Shown: positions 24,710 to 38,186, counted from the stretch's first letter. The stretch: 41,179 nucleotides of DNA from a bacterium (GCA_017405875.1 JAFQZM010000026.1:1-41179); one strand, 5' to 3'. A program made the numbers and translations. Notes: generated by a model not told the origin, from the letters alone.

Positions 24710-25912
24710 TTAATTCTTGTATTCAATAATTATATGCTTGTTTATATTCCCGAGTATTTTTGCCATATTTTCAGCATTGTCGAATTTGAAAAAAACGATT
24801 CCGAGCGCTTTTGCCGCATTGTCGAAATATTCTACATGATCTCCCGGCTTTTTGTAAAGACATTCTCTGACAATATAGTGTCTTATTTGCTCTGAATAGC
24901 GGATTTTATTAAAAATTCCGTTCCGTGAAGCATGAAGATTGTGCGTTGCATAGTATAAAACAGGTTCATTGACCGTCATATTAGGCATCTCTCCCATTGC
25001 CGTCTGAACAGTCATTTCGACCACATCAATACCGAAAATATATCCAAGTAAATCGGGAATCATGTTTCCGCCGCTGCGCGGGCCGACATCTATCAGAAAA
25101 ACATCGCCTTTTCCATCGACCACAAGTTCGATATTCATGGCTCCGAAACCGATATGAAGCCTGTCGACCATATTCTGCAGAACAGATTTTGCTCTTTCAA
25201 GGTCTTCATCTTCCAGTTCAGGCGGAAAACTCTTACCGACCGGCACTAGAGGATTGACGTTCTGATCCCGGTGACAGTTCATCAGCCCCCAGATAACGAC
25301 CCTGCCGTCCTGGACAAATATGTCTCCGCCGACAAGATAGGGATGCTTTTTTTCGATAAATTCTTCAACCACAACACGTTTGCATCTTGAAAAAGAGAAT
25401 GCAAACTCGAGGGCTTTTTCAGAATTTTCACAACTGTGCAGAACCGTTGCACCTTTGCTTCCGGAAGAATCGACCGGTTTTATAATAACCGGCATATTGA
25501 AAAAATTTTTTTCAATGTCGTTCAATGCAGAGCGCGGGTCGTCATATCCTTTTGCTTTCGGTGTACAGAAACCGTTTTCTGCAAGAAATTTTCTGAATCG
25601 GTCTTTATTGCAGAGAATTTCGACCGAATCATAAGGATTCCCAGGAAGTCCGAGTTTTTCGGCGACATAAGCCGCAGTCGGAGCAGCCGGATCGGAAGCA
25701 TAGGCAAGCACACCGTCAACTTTTTCGCTTTTTGCAACTTCAAGGACCGCTTCCTTGTCTGTTGTGCTGACAAGATAAAATTTATCTGCATGATACTGTC
25801 CGGGATTGTCCGGAAGATAATCGCAGAGAACGGTATAATATCCGAGTCTTTTCGCCGTCTCTATCGCTACAATCTGCTGTGCCGAACCTCCGAGCAACAG
25901 AATCTTCTTCAT
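24710..25912 (-). CDS. ATP-grasp ligase (B), glycan cluster
   Basis: A 400-residue ATP-grasp protein. The N-terminal Rossmann-like domain (KKILLLGGSAQQ) includes LGYYTVLCDYLPDNPG. The ATP-binding Lys145 and glycine loop lie in IIKPVDSSGSKGAT (143-156), and VFLIDVGPRSGGNMIP gives the metal-ligand region. It resembles purine-biosynthesis and amino-acid-ligase type ATP-grasp enzymes. Its start overlaps the Wzx stop by 4 bases. The carboxyl donor and acceptor cannot be named. Two ATP-grasp ligases in one operon suggest either sequential couplings or two different substituents. Confidence 0.85.
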   Translation of the reverse strand: MKKILLLGGSAQQIVAIETAKRLGYYTVLCDYLPDNPGQYHADKFYLVSTTDKEAVLEVAKSEKVDGVLAYASDPAAPTAAYVAEKLGLPGNPYDSVEILCNKDRFRKFLAENGFCTPKAKGYDDPRSALNDIEKNFFNMPVIIKPVDSSGSKGATVLHSCENSEKALEFAFSFSRCKRVVVEEFIEKKHPYLVGGDIFVQDGRVVIWGLMNCHRDQNVNPLVPVGKSFPPELEDEDLERAKSVLQNMVDRLHIGFGAMNIELVVDGKGDVFLIDVGPRSGGNMIPDLLGYIFGIDVVEMTVQTAMGEMPNMTVNEPVLYYATHNLHASRNGIFNKIRYSEQIRHYIVRECLYKKPGDHVEYFDNAAKALGIVFFKFDNAENMAKILGNINKHIIIEYKN

Positions 25913-27363
25913 GCTTTTTTTCTCTTCATAAAAAAACCCTGTACTATACTCAACAAATATTCAAAGCTGTCAATTTTGAAGAGTTTCGATCCTGCAACAT
26001 ACAAAAACGCACCGAGAGAAACCTGAATCAAAAGCGTCAGAATGTCGCCCAAACCGATAAAACTTATGCAATATACCACCGCCCCCATTCCGAGCGAAAG
26101 AATTATCTGCGGCAGCATATCTTTGAACTGGTCTCCGTATTTATAGTCAAGCAGTTTTCTGTTGGGCCATGAATTTACGATCTGATTGCACAACGATACC
26201 GCCAGCGCACTGTATGCCATTGCAAGCACACTTATCCACATTGTTGCAAGCACCGATATAAGTCCCAGTATTTTCTTGATTATTTCAAGTTTTAAAAAAA
26301 GATCGCTTCTTCCCAAAGCTTTCATGGCGTTTAGATTGGCAGTGTGAATCGGATAAAACGCGTAAGTAAAGCAGAAAATCCTTAAAAACGGAACACACGG
26401 CAACCACTTTTCCGTAAGGAGAAGCCTTACCAGCGGTTCCGCACATACGGCAAGCCCGGCCATACATGGCATTATTATATAAGTGCTCGTTTTTATTGCT
26501 CTTCTTGTCATAGCCCGGACACGCTGTCGATCATCCTGTTCTGCCGACATTGTCGGCAGAAGAACACTGTCGATGGAAGAATTGATATTTGACACGATGA
26601 AACGCGGGAAATACGTCGAGCGGTTATAAAAAGCCAAATCGGAAGTAGTATAAAGTTTGCCTATTATCAAAGATCTGAGCTCGCGGTAGCCGACTTCTAT
26701 CAAAGCTGAAGCAAGCAGCTTCCAACCGTAAGAAAAAAGACCTTTAAGCCTTTCAAATGAAAACATGAGCTTTGGTCGCCATTTCACGGTCACCCACAGA
26801 ATAAGTGCTGCTGATGCAGCTCTGGACAGCTGCTGCGCCACAACTGCCCACACGCCGAAACCGTTATAGGCCATAACTATACCTACAACCGCAGCAAAAA
26901 CTGTCCCACCTAAAGTCGAATAAAAAAACCGTTTGAAAATCAAATGCCGCGAAACATAAGCCTGCTGAATATTGCATACACCGGAAATAATAAGCATAAG
27001 ACTTAAAACACGGACAACAGAGGTCAGATCGGGCATACCGTAAAAATCGGCGATAAGCGGAGCCACAGCAAACATTAACCCGTAAAGGACAATACATACC
27101 GCCATGTTGAAATAAAAAACACTCGAAAAATCGATATCGTCGGCATTTTTTTTCTGGATAAGGGCATTTCCCATGCCGCTATCAACAAAGACCTGTAAAA
27201 CGTTAATAAAAACAGTAACTATAGCGATTATTCCGAATGCTTCAGGGGCAAGTAAACGGGCAAGAACTATCTCAACTAAAAAGGCAACAGCCTGAGCTCC
27301 GGTACGCTCCGCCAAACGCCATAAAATATTGGAAAACGCTTTATTTCTAATATTTTCGCTCAA
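25909..27363 (-). CDS. Wzx-type polysaccharide flippase (PST/MOP superfamily)
   Basis: A 484-residue, highly hydrophobic protein with about 12-14 membrane segments and the PST-family N-terminus: WRLAERTGAQAV, LARLLAPEAFGIIA, then DSGMGNALIQKK. This matches the WzxC/lipopolysaccharide-export group that flips undecaprenyl-linked repeat units across the inner membrane. It sits between a predicted polymerase (3-base gap) and an ATP-grasp ligase (4-base overlap). No single symbol is safe because Wzx proteins diverge by glycan. Confidence 0.88.
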   Translation of the reverse strand: MSENIRNKAFSNILWRLAERTGAQAVAFLVEIVLARLLAPEAFGIIAIVTVFINVLQVFVDSGMGNALIQKKNADDIDFSSVFYFNMAVCIVLYGLMFAVAPLIADFYGMPDLTSVVRVLSLMLIISGVCNIQQAYVSRHLIFKRFFYSTLGGTVFAAVVGIVMAYNGFGVWAVVAQQLSRAASAALILWVTVKWRPKLMFSFERLKGLFSYGWKLLASALIEVGYRELRSLIIGKLYTTSDLAFYNRSTYFPRFIVSNINSSIDSVLLPTMSAEQDDRQRVRAMTRRAIKTSTYIIMPCMAGLAVCAEPLVRLLLTEKWLPCVPFLRIFCFTYAFYPIHTANLNAMKALGRSDLFLKLEIIKKILGLISVLATMWISVLAMAYSALAVSLCNQIVNSWPNRKLLDYKYGDQFKDMLPQIILSLGMGAVVYCISFIGLGDILTLLIQVSLGAFLYVAGSKLFKIDSFEYLLSIVQGFFMKRKKA

Positions 27364-27366
27364 AAA

Positions 27367-28431
27367 TCACCTTTCAAATATCCAGTAATAATTAACCGTA
27401 TCGGGGTTCTTGTACAGGTCGTAGACCCAGAAAATAAAATAAAAAACCAAAACCATCGCATAAACTGCCATAACTATCGGCTTTATCTTTTCGTGCTCCG
27501 GCTTCAAAGACGGGAATATCAGCGGAATAAAAAGAATGTTAAATATATTGGTATAAGTACAGATCCTGTTTAAATAGATACTGCCCATTGACGCCACATT
27601 GAGGACCGCGTTCAGAAGTGAAAGGTTCAAAAGGCAATAAAAATCGTTATTTTCTATGTTTTTATATGTTTTTTTGAAAAACGCATAGACTGCAACAGGC
27701 ATACAATTTACCACGATCCTCAGCATATTGACAGACTGGGTAACTGTTGCCGAAGTTGCATCGGCAATACCTTCACCTCTTTTAAGTAATGCCATGAAAA
27801 TGAACAATTTATCGTAAAAGAATCTCACTATCAAAGCAAAAAACACCAACATAGCTATACGTTTTTTATCGATTTTATTGTCCGCCAGAAAGTAAACAGG
27901 AAGCATCAGTGCTGCAGAGACGTGGAATGTCGCAGCAATCGCACATAACGCGCACCAGTACCAGAATTTACGATCCCTCAAAAACGGGTATCCGCAGAAA
28001 AGTATTGTTGCAGCAGCTGACTGCTTAACAATATTGAACGAAAAATGCCAGCACCCTATCAAAATATAGAGCAAAATGGCTAATTCTATGCTTTTGCCCC
28101 TTTTCACTATAAAGACAATGACCGGAACAACCGTAATAACAGCCATCAAAAAGAACCATGTCGCGTAATCGTTGTATATCAATGAGGAAATTTTGGCGAA
28201 AATTGAAAGCGCCGGCTGTGAGAGAATGGAGAAATTGTCTATATATTCCGAATACATAATCGTATAGGTTTTGTAGTCCGTTCCGACCATATACCTTAGA
28301 CCGGACACTGCAGTCAGAATTACTGCTGCAACTATATAGGACATCTTTCGTATTATTGGCTTACAACCTTCAGCCGATGAAAACACAAAAAGGAAAGAAA
28401 GTATTGAAAATACTGATAAATATATTAACAT
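27367..28431 (-). CDS. EpsG/Wzy-like polysaccharide polymerase
   Basis: A 354-residue membrane protein with about ten helices. GLRYMVGTDYKTY near residue 44 is the EpsG-family signature; SFNIVKQSAAA and FHVSAALMLPVYF follow at the expected spacing. Such proteins polymerise lipid-linked repeat units in the periplasm. It is the first gene of the minus-strand glycan run, downstream of the rpoC terminator. No strong ribosome-binding site is seen upstream (only TTTGTG). The stretch is visibly more A/T-rich than the ribosomal operon next to it. Confidence 0.8.
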   Translation of the reverse strand: MLIYLSVFSILSFLFVFSSAEGCKPIIRKMSYIVAAVILTAVSGLRYMVGTDYKTYTIMYSEYIDNFSILSQPALSIFAKISSLIYNDYATWFFLMAVITVVPVIVFIVKRGKSIELAILLYILIGCWHFSFNIVKQSAAATILFCGYPFLRDRKFWYWCALCAIAATFHVSAALMLPVYFLADNKIDKKRIAMLVFFALIVRFFYDKLFIFMALLKRGEGIADATSATVTQSVNMLRIVVNCMPVAVYAFFKKTYKNIENNDFYCLLNLSLLNAVLNVASMGSIYLNRICTYTNIFNILFIPLIFPSLKPEHEKIKPIVMAVYAMVLVFYFIFWVYDLYKNPDTVNYYWIFER

Positions 28432-28487
28432 TCACAAATAACTGTTTCACGACATTTTCTGTCGGCAATTTTTACCGTAGCGACCAT

Positions 28488-28518
28488 ATTATAATTAAAA
28501 AAAAAATCAATATATTAA
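28488..28518 (-). promoter_or_regulatory. candidate promoter of the glycan operon
   Basis: A perfect TATAAT (28488-28493) on the minus strand. TTAATA (28513-28518) is a weak -35 at 19 bases and TTGATT (28505-28510) is too close at 11. Position supports it: it lies just past the rpoC terminator and about 57 bases upstream of the first glycan gene. Confidence 0.35.
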
Positions 28519-28532
28519 AAATTTTCGGGCAT

Positions 28533-28558
28533 AAAAAAACCCCTCCGAAGAGGGGTTT
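28533..28558 (-). terminator. Rho-independent terminator after rpoC
   Basis: On the minus strand AAACCCCTC and GAGGGGTTT form a 9-base-pair stem with a TTCG tetraloop, running into seven T residues. It lies 24 bases past the rpoC stop and separates the ribosomal/RNA-polymerase operon from the glycan operon. Confidence 0.92.
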
Positions 28559-28581
28559 AGCAAAAATAATGAGCAAAATTC

Positions 28582-32898
<4,317 letters not shown>

Positions 32899-32907
32899 GG
32901 TATCCTC

Positions 32908-35900
32908 CTATCTGTTGTTGTCTTCAATCAAATTTACGTTAAGGCAGAGGCTCTGCATCTCTTTTACGAGAACGGAGAACGATGCCGGAATTCCCATTTC
33001 GTATTTGGTCTTGCCGCGGACGATAGCTTCGTAAAGTTTCTTTCTTCCTTCGACATCATCCGATTTTACGGTAAGGAATTCCTGCAGACAGTAAGCCGCG
33101 CCGTAAGCACCGAGCGCCCAAACCTCCATTTCACCGAGTCTCTGACCGCCGAACTGAGCTTTACCGCCGAGAGGCTGCTGCGTAACAAGCGAGTAAGGAC
33201 CAGTGCTTCTTGCATGGACTTTCTCGTCGACCAGGTGGTGGAGTTTGAGGAAGTACATGACGCCGACAGTTACATCCGATTCGAAAGGTTCGCCTGTTCT
33301 GCCGTCAAAAAGTATCATCTTGCCGTTTTCGCGCTCGCCGGTCTTCTTGAGAATGTCTCTGATTTCCGATTCCTGAGCACCGTCGAAAACCGGTGTAGCC
33401 GTATAGATACCGCCTTTCATCGACTTTATGAAACTGCGGACATCGTCTTCCGAAGCCTCGTCGATAAGTTTTGCAACTTCAGCACTCGGATCAAGAATCT
33501 CTTTGAGTTTTGCCCTGAGTTTGTCAACGCCGTAGTTTTCTTCCAGGTAGCGGTTGATCTGCTCACCGAGCTTTCTCGCACCGAGACCGAGGTGAACTTC
33601 GAAAATCTGTCCGATGTTCATACGGCTGGGAACGCCGAGCGGGTTAAGAACGATGTCGACCGTTCTGCCGTCTTCCATGTAAGGAACATCCTCTTCCGGA
33701 AGAAGCATCGAAACGACACCTTTGTTACCGTGACGGCCCGACATTTTGTCGCCGACCGAAAGTTTTCTCTTGACCGCAACGAAAACCTTGACCGATTTTA
33801 CAACGCCCGGAGTAAGGTCGTCGTCTCTCGTGATCTGCTTCATCTTGTTGTCGTAGATCTTTTTGACCATGTCGACTTTGCGGTTCATATTGAGGAAAAG
33901 CTCTTTCGCATTTTTGAGAAGCTCTCTGTCTTTTACGCTGACTGCACCGAGAACGCTTTCCGGAATAGTTTCAAGGATTTCCGGAGTAAGTTCCGTTCCT
34001 TTCTTGACGATAACGGCATCCTTTTCGTTTTTGAGATCAGCATCGGTCTTTTTGCCTACGAACATCTTTCTGATAAGTTCGTAAGTGTGTTTTTCAATGA
34101 TGCGGACTTCGTCGTCGCGGTTTCTCTTGACGGCATCCATCTGCTCCTGCTGCTGCTCTTTCATGCGGTTGTCTTTCTTGGTGCCCTTTCTCGAAAAGAT
34201 TCTGGTGTCAATGACAACGCCTTCCGTGCCGGGATGGACATAAAGCGAATTGTCTTTTACGTCACCGGCCTTTTCGCCGAATATTGCTCTCAGGAGCTTT
34301 TCTTCGGGAGTGAGAACCGTTTCACCCTTCGGTGTGACCTTGCCGACAAGAATGTCGCCGGGTTTTATCTTCTGACCGATTCTGATGATACCGCTCTCAT
34401 CGAGTTTTCTGAGAATTTCGTCGGAAGCATTCGGAATATCGGCAGTGATCTCTTCCGGACCGCGTTTGGTGTCTCTCGCCTCGCAGATGAATTCTTCGAT
34501 GTGGACAGACGTATAGTAGTCGTCCTTGAGAAGTCTGCGGTTGATGAGAACCGAGTCCTCGTAGTTGTAGCCGTTCCAGGGCATGAACGCGATGAGAACG
34601 TTTTTACCAAGTGCGAGTTCGCCGCGGTTGATAGCGGGACCGTCGGCAATGACGTCGCCCTTTCTGACGAAGTCACCGACCGAAACGACCGGACGCTGGT
34701 TGATAGCCGTGTTCTGGTTGGAACGTTTGAACTTTATAAGGTTATAAATATCGACGTCAACGTTGTTGTCTTCTTCGACTTTGACAACGATTCTGCTCGA
34801 ATCGACCTTTACGACTGTACCGTTTCTCTGTGCGAAAAGAGTGTAGCCCGAGTCTCTAGCAACATACTTTTCCATGCCGGTTCCTACGAGCGGAGCATCC
34901 GTTCTGATGAGCGGAACTGCCTGACGCTGCATGTTGGACCCCATCAACGCTCTGTTTGCGTCATCGTGTTCAAGGAACGGAATGAGTGCGGCTGAAACCG
35001 AAACAAGCTGAACCGGAACAAGGTCAACAAGCGTAATTTCTTCACGCGGAACTCTGACGGGTTCGCCATCCTTTCTCGCGTTGACGATTTCGTCAATGAT
35101 TTTACCGTTTTTGTCGAGTTTTACCGAAGAAGGCATAATGACTTCCGTCTCTTCCTTTATTGCATCAAGGTAGACGACTTCATCGGTAACTTTGCAGTTT
35201 TTGACAACTCTGTAGGGAGTTTCGATGTAACCGAACTTGTCTATTCTTGCAAAAGTCGTAAGCGAAACGATAAGACCGACGTTCGGACCTTCGGGAGTTT
35301 CGACAGGGCAGATTCTGCCGTAGTGCGTTCTGTGAACGTCTCGGACTTCGAAACCTGCGTGCTCACGTGTCAAACCGCCGGGACCGAGTGCGGAAAGTCT
35401 TCTTTTGTGGGTCATTTCGGACAAAACGTTCGTATGATCCATGAACTGACTGAGCTGACCTGTCGCAAAGAAGTCTTTCAGAACTGCAGAAACCTGCTTG
35501 TAGCTGATGACTTCGTAAGGAGACTGATTGTTTTCAGGAGATCCGCTCGCAATTTTCTCCTTTATGCTGTGCGACATCTTGAGAAGACCTGTCTTGAAAA
35601 CATCTTCAAGAAGTTCACCGACAAGACGGACTCTTCTGTTTCCAAGATGGTCGATATCGTCAACCTTGCCTCTGCCGTCGGTGAGTTCGAGAAGACGAAT
35701 GACTGAATTCATTACATCTTCCCTTCTGAGCTGCCTTTCCGTGAGAGGAACATCCTCTTTGAACTTATAGTTCATTCTAAGACGGCCGACTTCGCTTAGG
35801 TCATAGTTTTCCGGATTCAGGAAAGTATTTTTGAAGTAACCGGCTGCAACTTCGGGTTTGACCGGATTCGAAGGAACCATCATCCTGTAGATTTCAAGCA

Positions 35901-37092
35901 GAGCTTCCTTCTGAGCTTCGGTCAACCGCCAGTTGTTTTCCTTCCTACCGATATAACTGTCTGAAATATCGGAGAATTTACCATCTTTATCTGCCGGGAC
36001 TTTGTCAACTTTGAGAGTATTTGAGAAATACGCCGAATAGTTCATATTTTCGAAGTAGATTATCGAAAATTCCGTCACGCCCTTCTTAATTATGTTGTCA
36101 AGAAGCGTAGCGTTTATCTCGTCGTTTACATTTGCAAAAACTTCGCCTGTTTTCGGGTCGCAGACAGGTGCATAGAGACGCTTGCCGAGAAGGTATTCGG
36201 CAGGAAGCGTGATCTCGCTGATACCAGCCGCTTCAAGTCTTTTCAGGATACCGGTCGAGAATTTTTTACCCTCTTTCGCGATTTCCTTGTCTTCCGGTCC
36301 TATAACGTCAACAGGAACCTTCTGTTTGGAAAGATTTGCATCATCGCGGGAAATGACTTTTGCAAGAACGCCGTCATGAACCGCTATTTTCTCAGGTATA
36401 TAGAAAGCCGAAACTATTTCCTGAGTAGTGTAACCCCACGCTTTCAGAAAAATAGTCGCCAGAATTTTCTTCTTTCTGTCTATTTTGACGTAAAGCAGTC
36501 TTTTCGAATCGAACTCGAAATCAAGCCACGATCCGTGATATGGAATAAGCCTTGCGGCATAAACTTCGTTTCCGCTTGTCGTCTTGTTTTTATCGCAGTC
36601 AAAAAAAGTTCCGGGAGAACGGTGAAGCTGATTTACGATGACCCTTTCAGTTCCGTTGATGATAAACGTTCCCCAATCGGTCATGCACGGGATGGAACCG
36701 AAATGAACTTCCTGCTCCATAATGGAGTTGAGTTTGCTTCTGTTACCGTTTTCATCGATATCGTAAGAAGCCAGAGCCGCCTTGATTTTCAAAGGAAGCT
36801 CATAAGTCGTGCCTCTGAGCTTGCATTCGTCAACATCGTACTGCGGTTCGCCGATGGAATAGCCTAAATACGAAAGCTCGATAGCGTTATTGAAACTTGT
36901 TATCGGAAAAATCGACAGAAATGCATTGTGCAAGCCGATTTTTTTCCTGTCCGCAGGTGCGACGTCTTTCTGGAGCAGTTCCTGAAAAGAAGCCTTCTGC
37001 ACTTCAAGAAGATCCGGAATGTCAGTAACGTTTTTCGCTACCTTTCCGAACCATTTTCTCGTTCTGTAATTCTGCTGTCCTAAGATCCCCAT
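32908..37092 (-). CDS. rpoB: DNA-directed RNA polymerase beta subunit
   Basis: A 1394-residue RpoB. The rifampicin-binding region reads GQLSQFMDHTNVLSEMTHKR and continues RLSALGPGG, with the Asp, His and Ser positions that most often mutate to resistance all in sensitive form. KMSGRHGNKG and the C-terminal FGGQRLGEMEVWALGAYGAA segment, which packs against RpoC, are present. The second of two tandem ATGs (37092) has GAGG 5 bases upstream. A 153-base gap to rplL contains an attenuator-like hairpin at 37155-37197. The N-terminus (YRTRKWFGKV, IPDLLEVQ) looks proteobacteria-like. Confidence 0.98.
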   Translation of the reverse strand: MGILGQQNYRTRKWFGKVAKNVTDIPDLLEVQKASFQELLQKDVAPADRKKIGLHNAFLSIFPITSFNNAIELSYLGYSIGEPQYDVDECKLRGTTYELPLKIKAALASYDIDENGNRSKLNSIMEQEVHFGSIPCMTDWGTFIINGTERVIVNQLHRSPGTFFDCDKNKTTSGNEVYAARLIPYHGSWLDFEFDSKRLLYVKIDRKKKILATIFLKAWGYTTQEIVSAFYIPEKIAVHDGVLAKVISRDDANLSKQKVPVDVIGPEDKEIAKEGKKFSTGILKRLEAAGISEITLPAEYLLGKRLYAPVCDPKTGEVFANVNDEINATLLDNIIKKGVTEFSIIYFENMNYSAYFSNTLKVDKVPADKDGKFSDISDSYIGRKENNWRLTEAQKEALLEIYRMMVPSNPVKPEVAAGYFKNTFLNPENYDLSEVGRLRMNYKFKEDVPLTERQLRREDVMNSVIRLLELTDGRGKVDDIDHLGNRRVRLVGELLEDVFKTGLLKMSHSIKEKIASGSPENNQSPYEVISYKQVSAVLKDFFATGQLSQFMDHTNVLSEMTHKRRLSALGPGGLTREHAGFEVRDVHRTHYGRICPVETPEGPNVGLIVSLTTFARIDKFGYIETPYRVVKNCKVTDEVVYLDAIKEETEVIMPSSVKLDKNGKIIDEIVNARKDGEPVRVPREEITLVDLVPVQLVSVSAALIPFLEHDDANRALMGSNMQRQAVPLIRTDAPLVGTGMEKYVARDSGYTLFAQRNGTVVKVDSSRIVVKVEEDNNVDVDIYNLIKFKRSNQNTAINQRPVVSVGDFVRKGDVIADGPAINRGELALGKNVLIAFMPWNGYNYEDSVLINRRLLKDDYYTSVHIEEFICEARDTKRGPEEITADIPNASDEILRKLDESGIIRIGQKIKPGDILVGKVTPKGETVLTPEEKLLRAIFGEKAGDVKDNSLYVHPGTEGVVIDTRIFSRKGTKKDNRMKEQQQEQMDAVKRNRDDEVRIIEKHTYELIRKMFVGKKTDADLKNEKDAVIVKKGTELTPEILETIPESVLGAVSVKDRELLKNAKELFLNMNRKVDMVKKIYDNKMKQITRDDDLTPGVVKSVKVFVAVKRKLSVGDKMSGRHGNKGVVSMLLPEEDVPYMEDGRTVDIVLNPLGVPSRMNIGQIFEVHLGLGARKLGEQINRYLEENYGVDKLRAKLKEILDPSAEVAKLIDEASEDDVRSFIKSMKGGIYTATPVFDGAQESEIRDILKKTGERENGKMILFDGRTGEPFESDVTVGVMYFLKLHHLVDEKVHARSTGPYSLVTQQPLGGKAQFGGQRLGEMEVWALGAYGAAYCLQEFLTVKSDDVEGRKKLYEAIVRGKTKYEMGIPASFSVLVKEMQSLCLNVNLIEDNNR

Positions 37093-37154
37093 CATTACCT
37101 CTCTTTTGTTTGGTATCTGATATCTTCCGGCACTCCGAATAATCCGAATAAGCT

Positions 37155-37197
37155 AAAAATAAAAAAGCAGGTAAGACAGCACAAAACTGCCTTACCT
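37155..37197 (-). terminator. attenuator-like hairpin between rplL and rpoB
   Basis: Read on the minus strand, AGGTAAGGCAG (37187-37197) pairs with CTGTCTTACCT (37169-37179) in an 11-base-pair stem with one G-U pair and a 7-base loop. A T-rich tract (37155-37166) follows after GC. It has the form of a Rho-independent terminator yet sits inside the operon, so it is probably a partial terminator that lowers rpoBC transcription relative to ribosomal protein genes, as in E. coli. Confidence 0.7.
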
Positions 37198-37245
37198 TCA
37201 CAAAAATAACTGAGTTCTGCAAAAATGCAGAATGTTTTCAGCAAC

Positions 37246-37626
37246 TTACTTAATTTCTATTTCAGCGCCAGCTGCAACAAGTTTCTCTTTGATAGCTTCT
37301 GCATCTGCTTTCGAAACGCCTTCTTTTACAACGCCGTGGCCTTCAACAAGGTCTTTTGCTTCTTTAAGACCAAGACCGGTGATCGTTCTTATTTCTTTGA
37401 TGACGTTAAGTTTGTTTGCGCCTTCAGACTTAAGAATAACGTCGAATTCGGTCTTTTCTTCTGCCGGAGCTGCCGCTGCTGCTGCCGGACCAGCTGCTAC
37501 TGCTACAGGAGCCGCTGCGCTTACGCCGAGTTCTTCTTCGAGTTCTTTAATAAGTTCCGAAAGTTCGAGAACGGTCATTCCTTTGATAAATTCTTTTACT
37601 TCTTCTTTTGTCATTGTTTTCTCCAT
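37246..37626 (-). CDS. rplL: 50S ribosomal protein L7/L12
   Basis: A 126-residue L7/L12. It has an N-terminal dimerisation domain ([16 protein letters not shown]), an Ala-rich flexible hinge (about 33-54) and the C-terminal domain with [12 protein letters not shown] that recruits translation factors. It lies 18 bases after rplJ in the usual order. Length is close to the 120-128 seen in most bacteria. Confidence 0.97.
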   Translation of the reverse strand: MEKTMTKEEVKEFIKGMTVLELSELIKELEEELGVSAAAPVAVAAGPAAAAAAPAEEKTEFDVILKSEGANKLNVIKEIRTITGLGLKEAKDLVEGHGVVKEGVSKADAEAIKEKLVAAGAEIEIK

Positions 37627-37644
37627 AAAACAAAAAGTTAATAA

Positions 37645-38166
37645 CTAAGCCTGTTCAAGTTTGTCTTTGTATGCAGCAAGCAAGCGTACAAAAGTCTGCG
37701 GAACAGCATTAAGCAGCCGCACGAAATTCTGAGGTACAGCAAGCATTGTTGCAAGCAGCTTCGCCTGAAGCTCTTCTTTGCTCGGAAGGTCTGCAAGAAC
37801 TTCCACTTCTTTCGCCGAAAGGATTTTTCCATCCAATGCGCCGGCTTTTACAACGATGCGCTCGTCTTTCTTTGCGATTTTTTTAACGACTTTCGCACCG
37901 CTGACCTGATCTCCCATTGTAAGTACGAGGGCGGTCATTCCCGAAAGGAAAGGAACGATGCCTTCATACGAAGTTCCTTCTACTGCGTGTTTCGCAAGAG
38001 TGTTCTTTACGACAAGCAGTCTTACCTGCTCTTTCGCGCACTCTTTACGGAAAGGAGTGAAGGTCTCCATGTTTACGCCGTTGAAATCAATTACAACGCA
38101 TGACGAAGCTTTGGAAAGTGCATCACGGATCTCCTCGATGATCTGTTGTTTTTTGCTTTTTTCCAT
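37645..38166 (-). CDS. rplJ: 50S ribosomal protein L10
   Basis: A 173-residue L10, the stalk base that anchors L7/L12 dimers through its C-terminal helix. The N-terminus (QQIIEEIRDALSKASSCVVI) and the RKECAKEQVRLLVVKNTLAK segment are characteristic. A structured leader lies upstream (38187-38264), consistent with autoregulation by L10(L7/L12)4. Confidence 0.95.
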   Translation of the reverse strand: MEKSKKQQIIEEIRDALSKASSCVVIDFNGVNMETFTPFRKECAKEQVRLLVVKNTLAKHAVEGTSYEGIVPFLSGMTALVLTMGDQVSGAKVVKKIAKKDERIVVKAGALDGKILSAKEVEVLADLPSKEELQAKLLATMLAVPQNFVRLLNAVPQTFVRLLAAYKDKLEQA

Positions 38167-38186
38167 TAAGCAACTCCATCAATTTA

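Noticed and set aside
26232-26240. TTATCCACA, a perfect DnaA box (and TTATCCACC at 4482-4490)
   Set aside because: Single isolated copies inside coding sequence, without clustering or an AT-rich unwinding region, so no origin can be called in the window.
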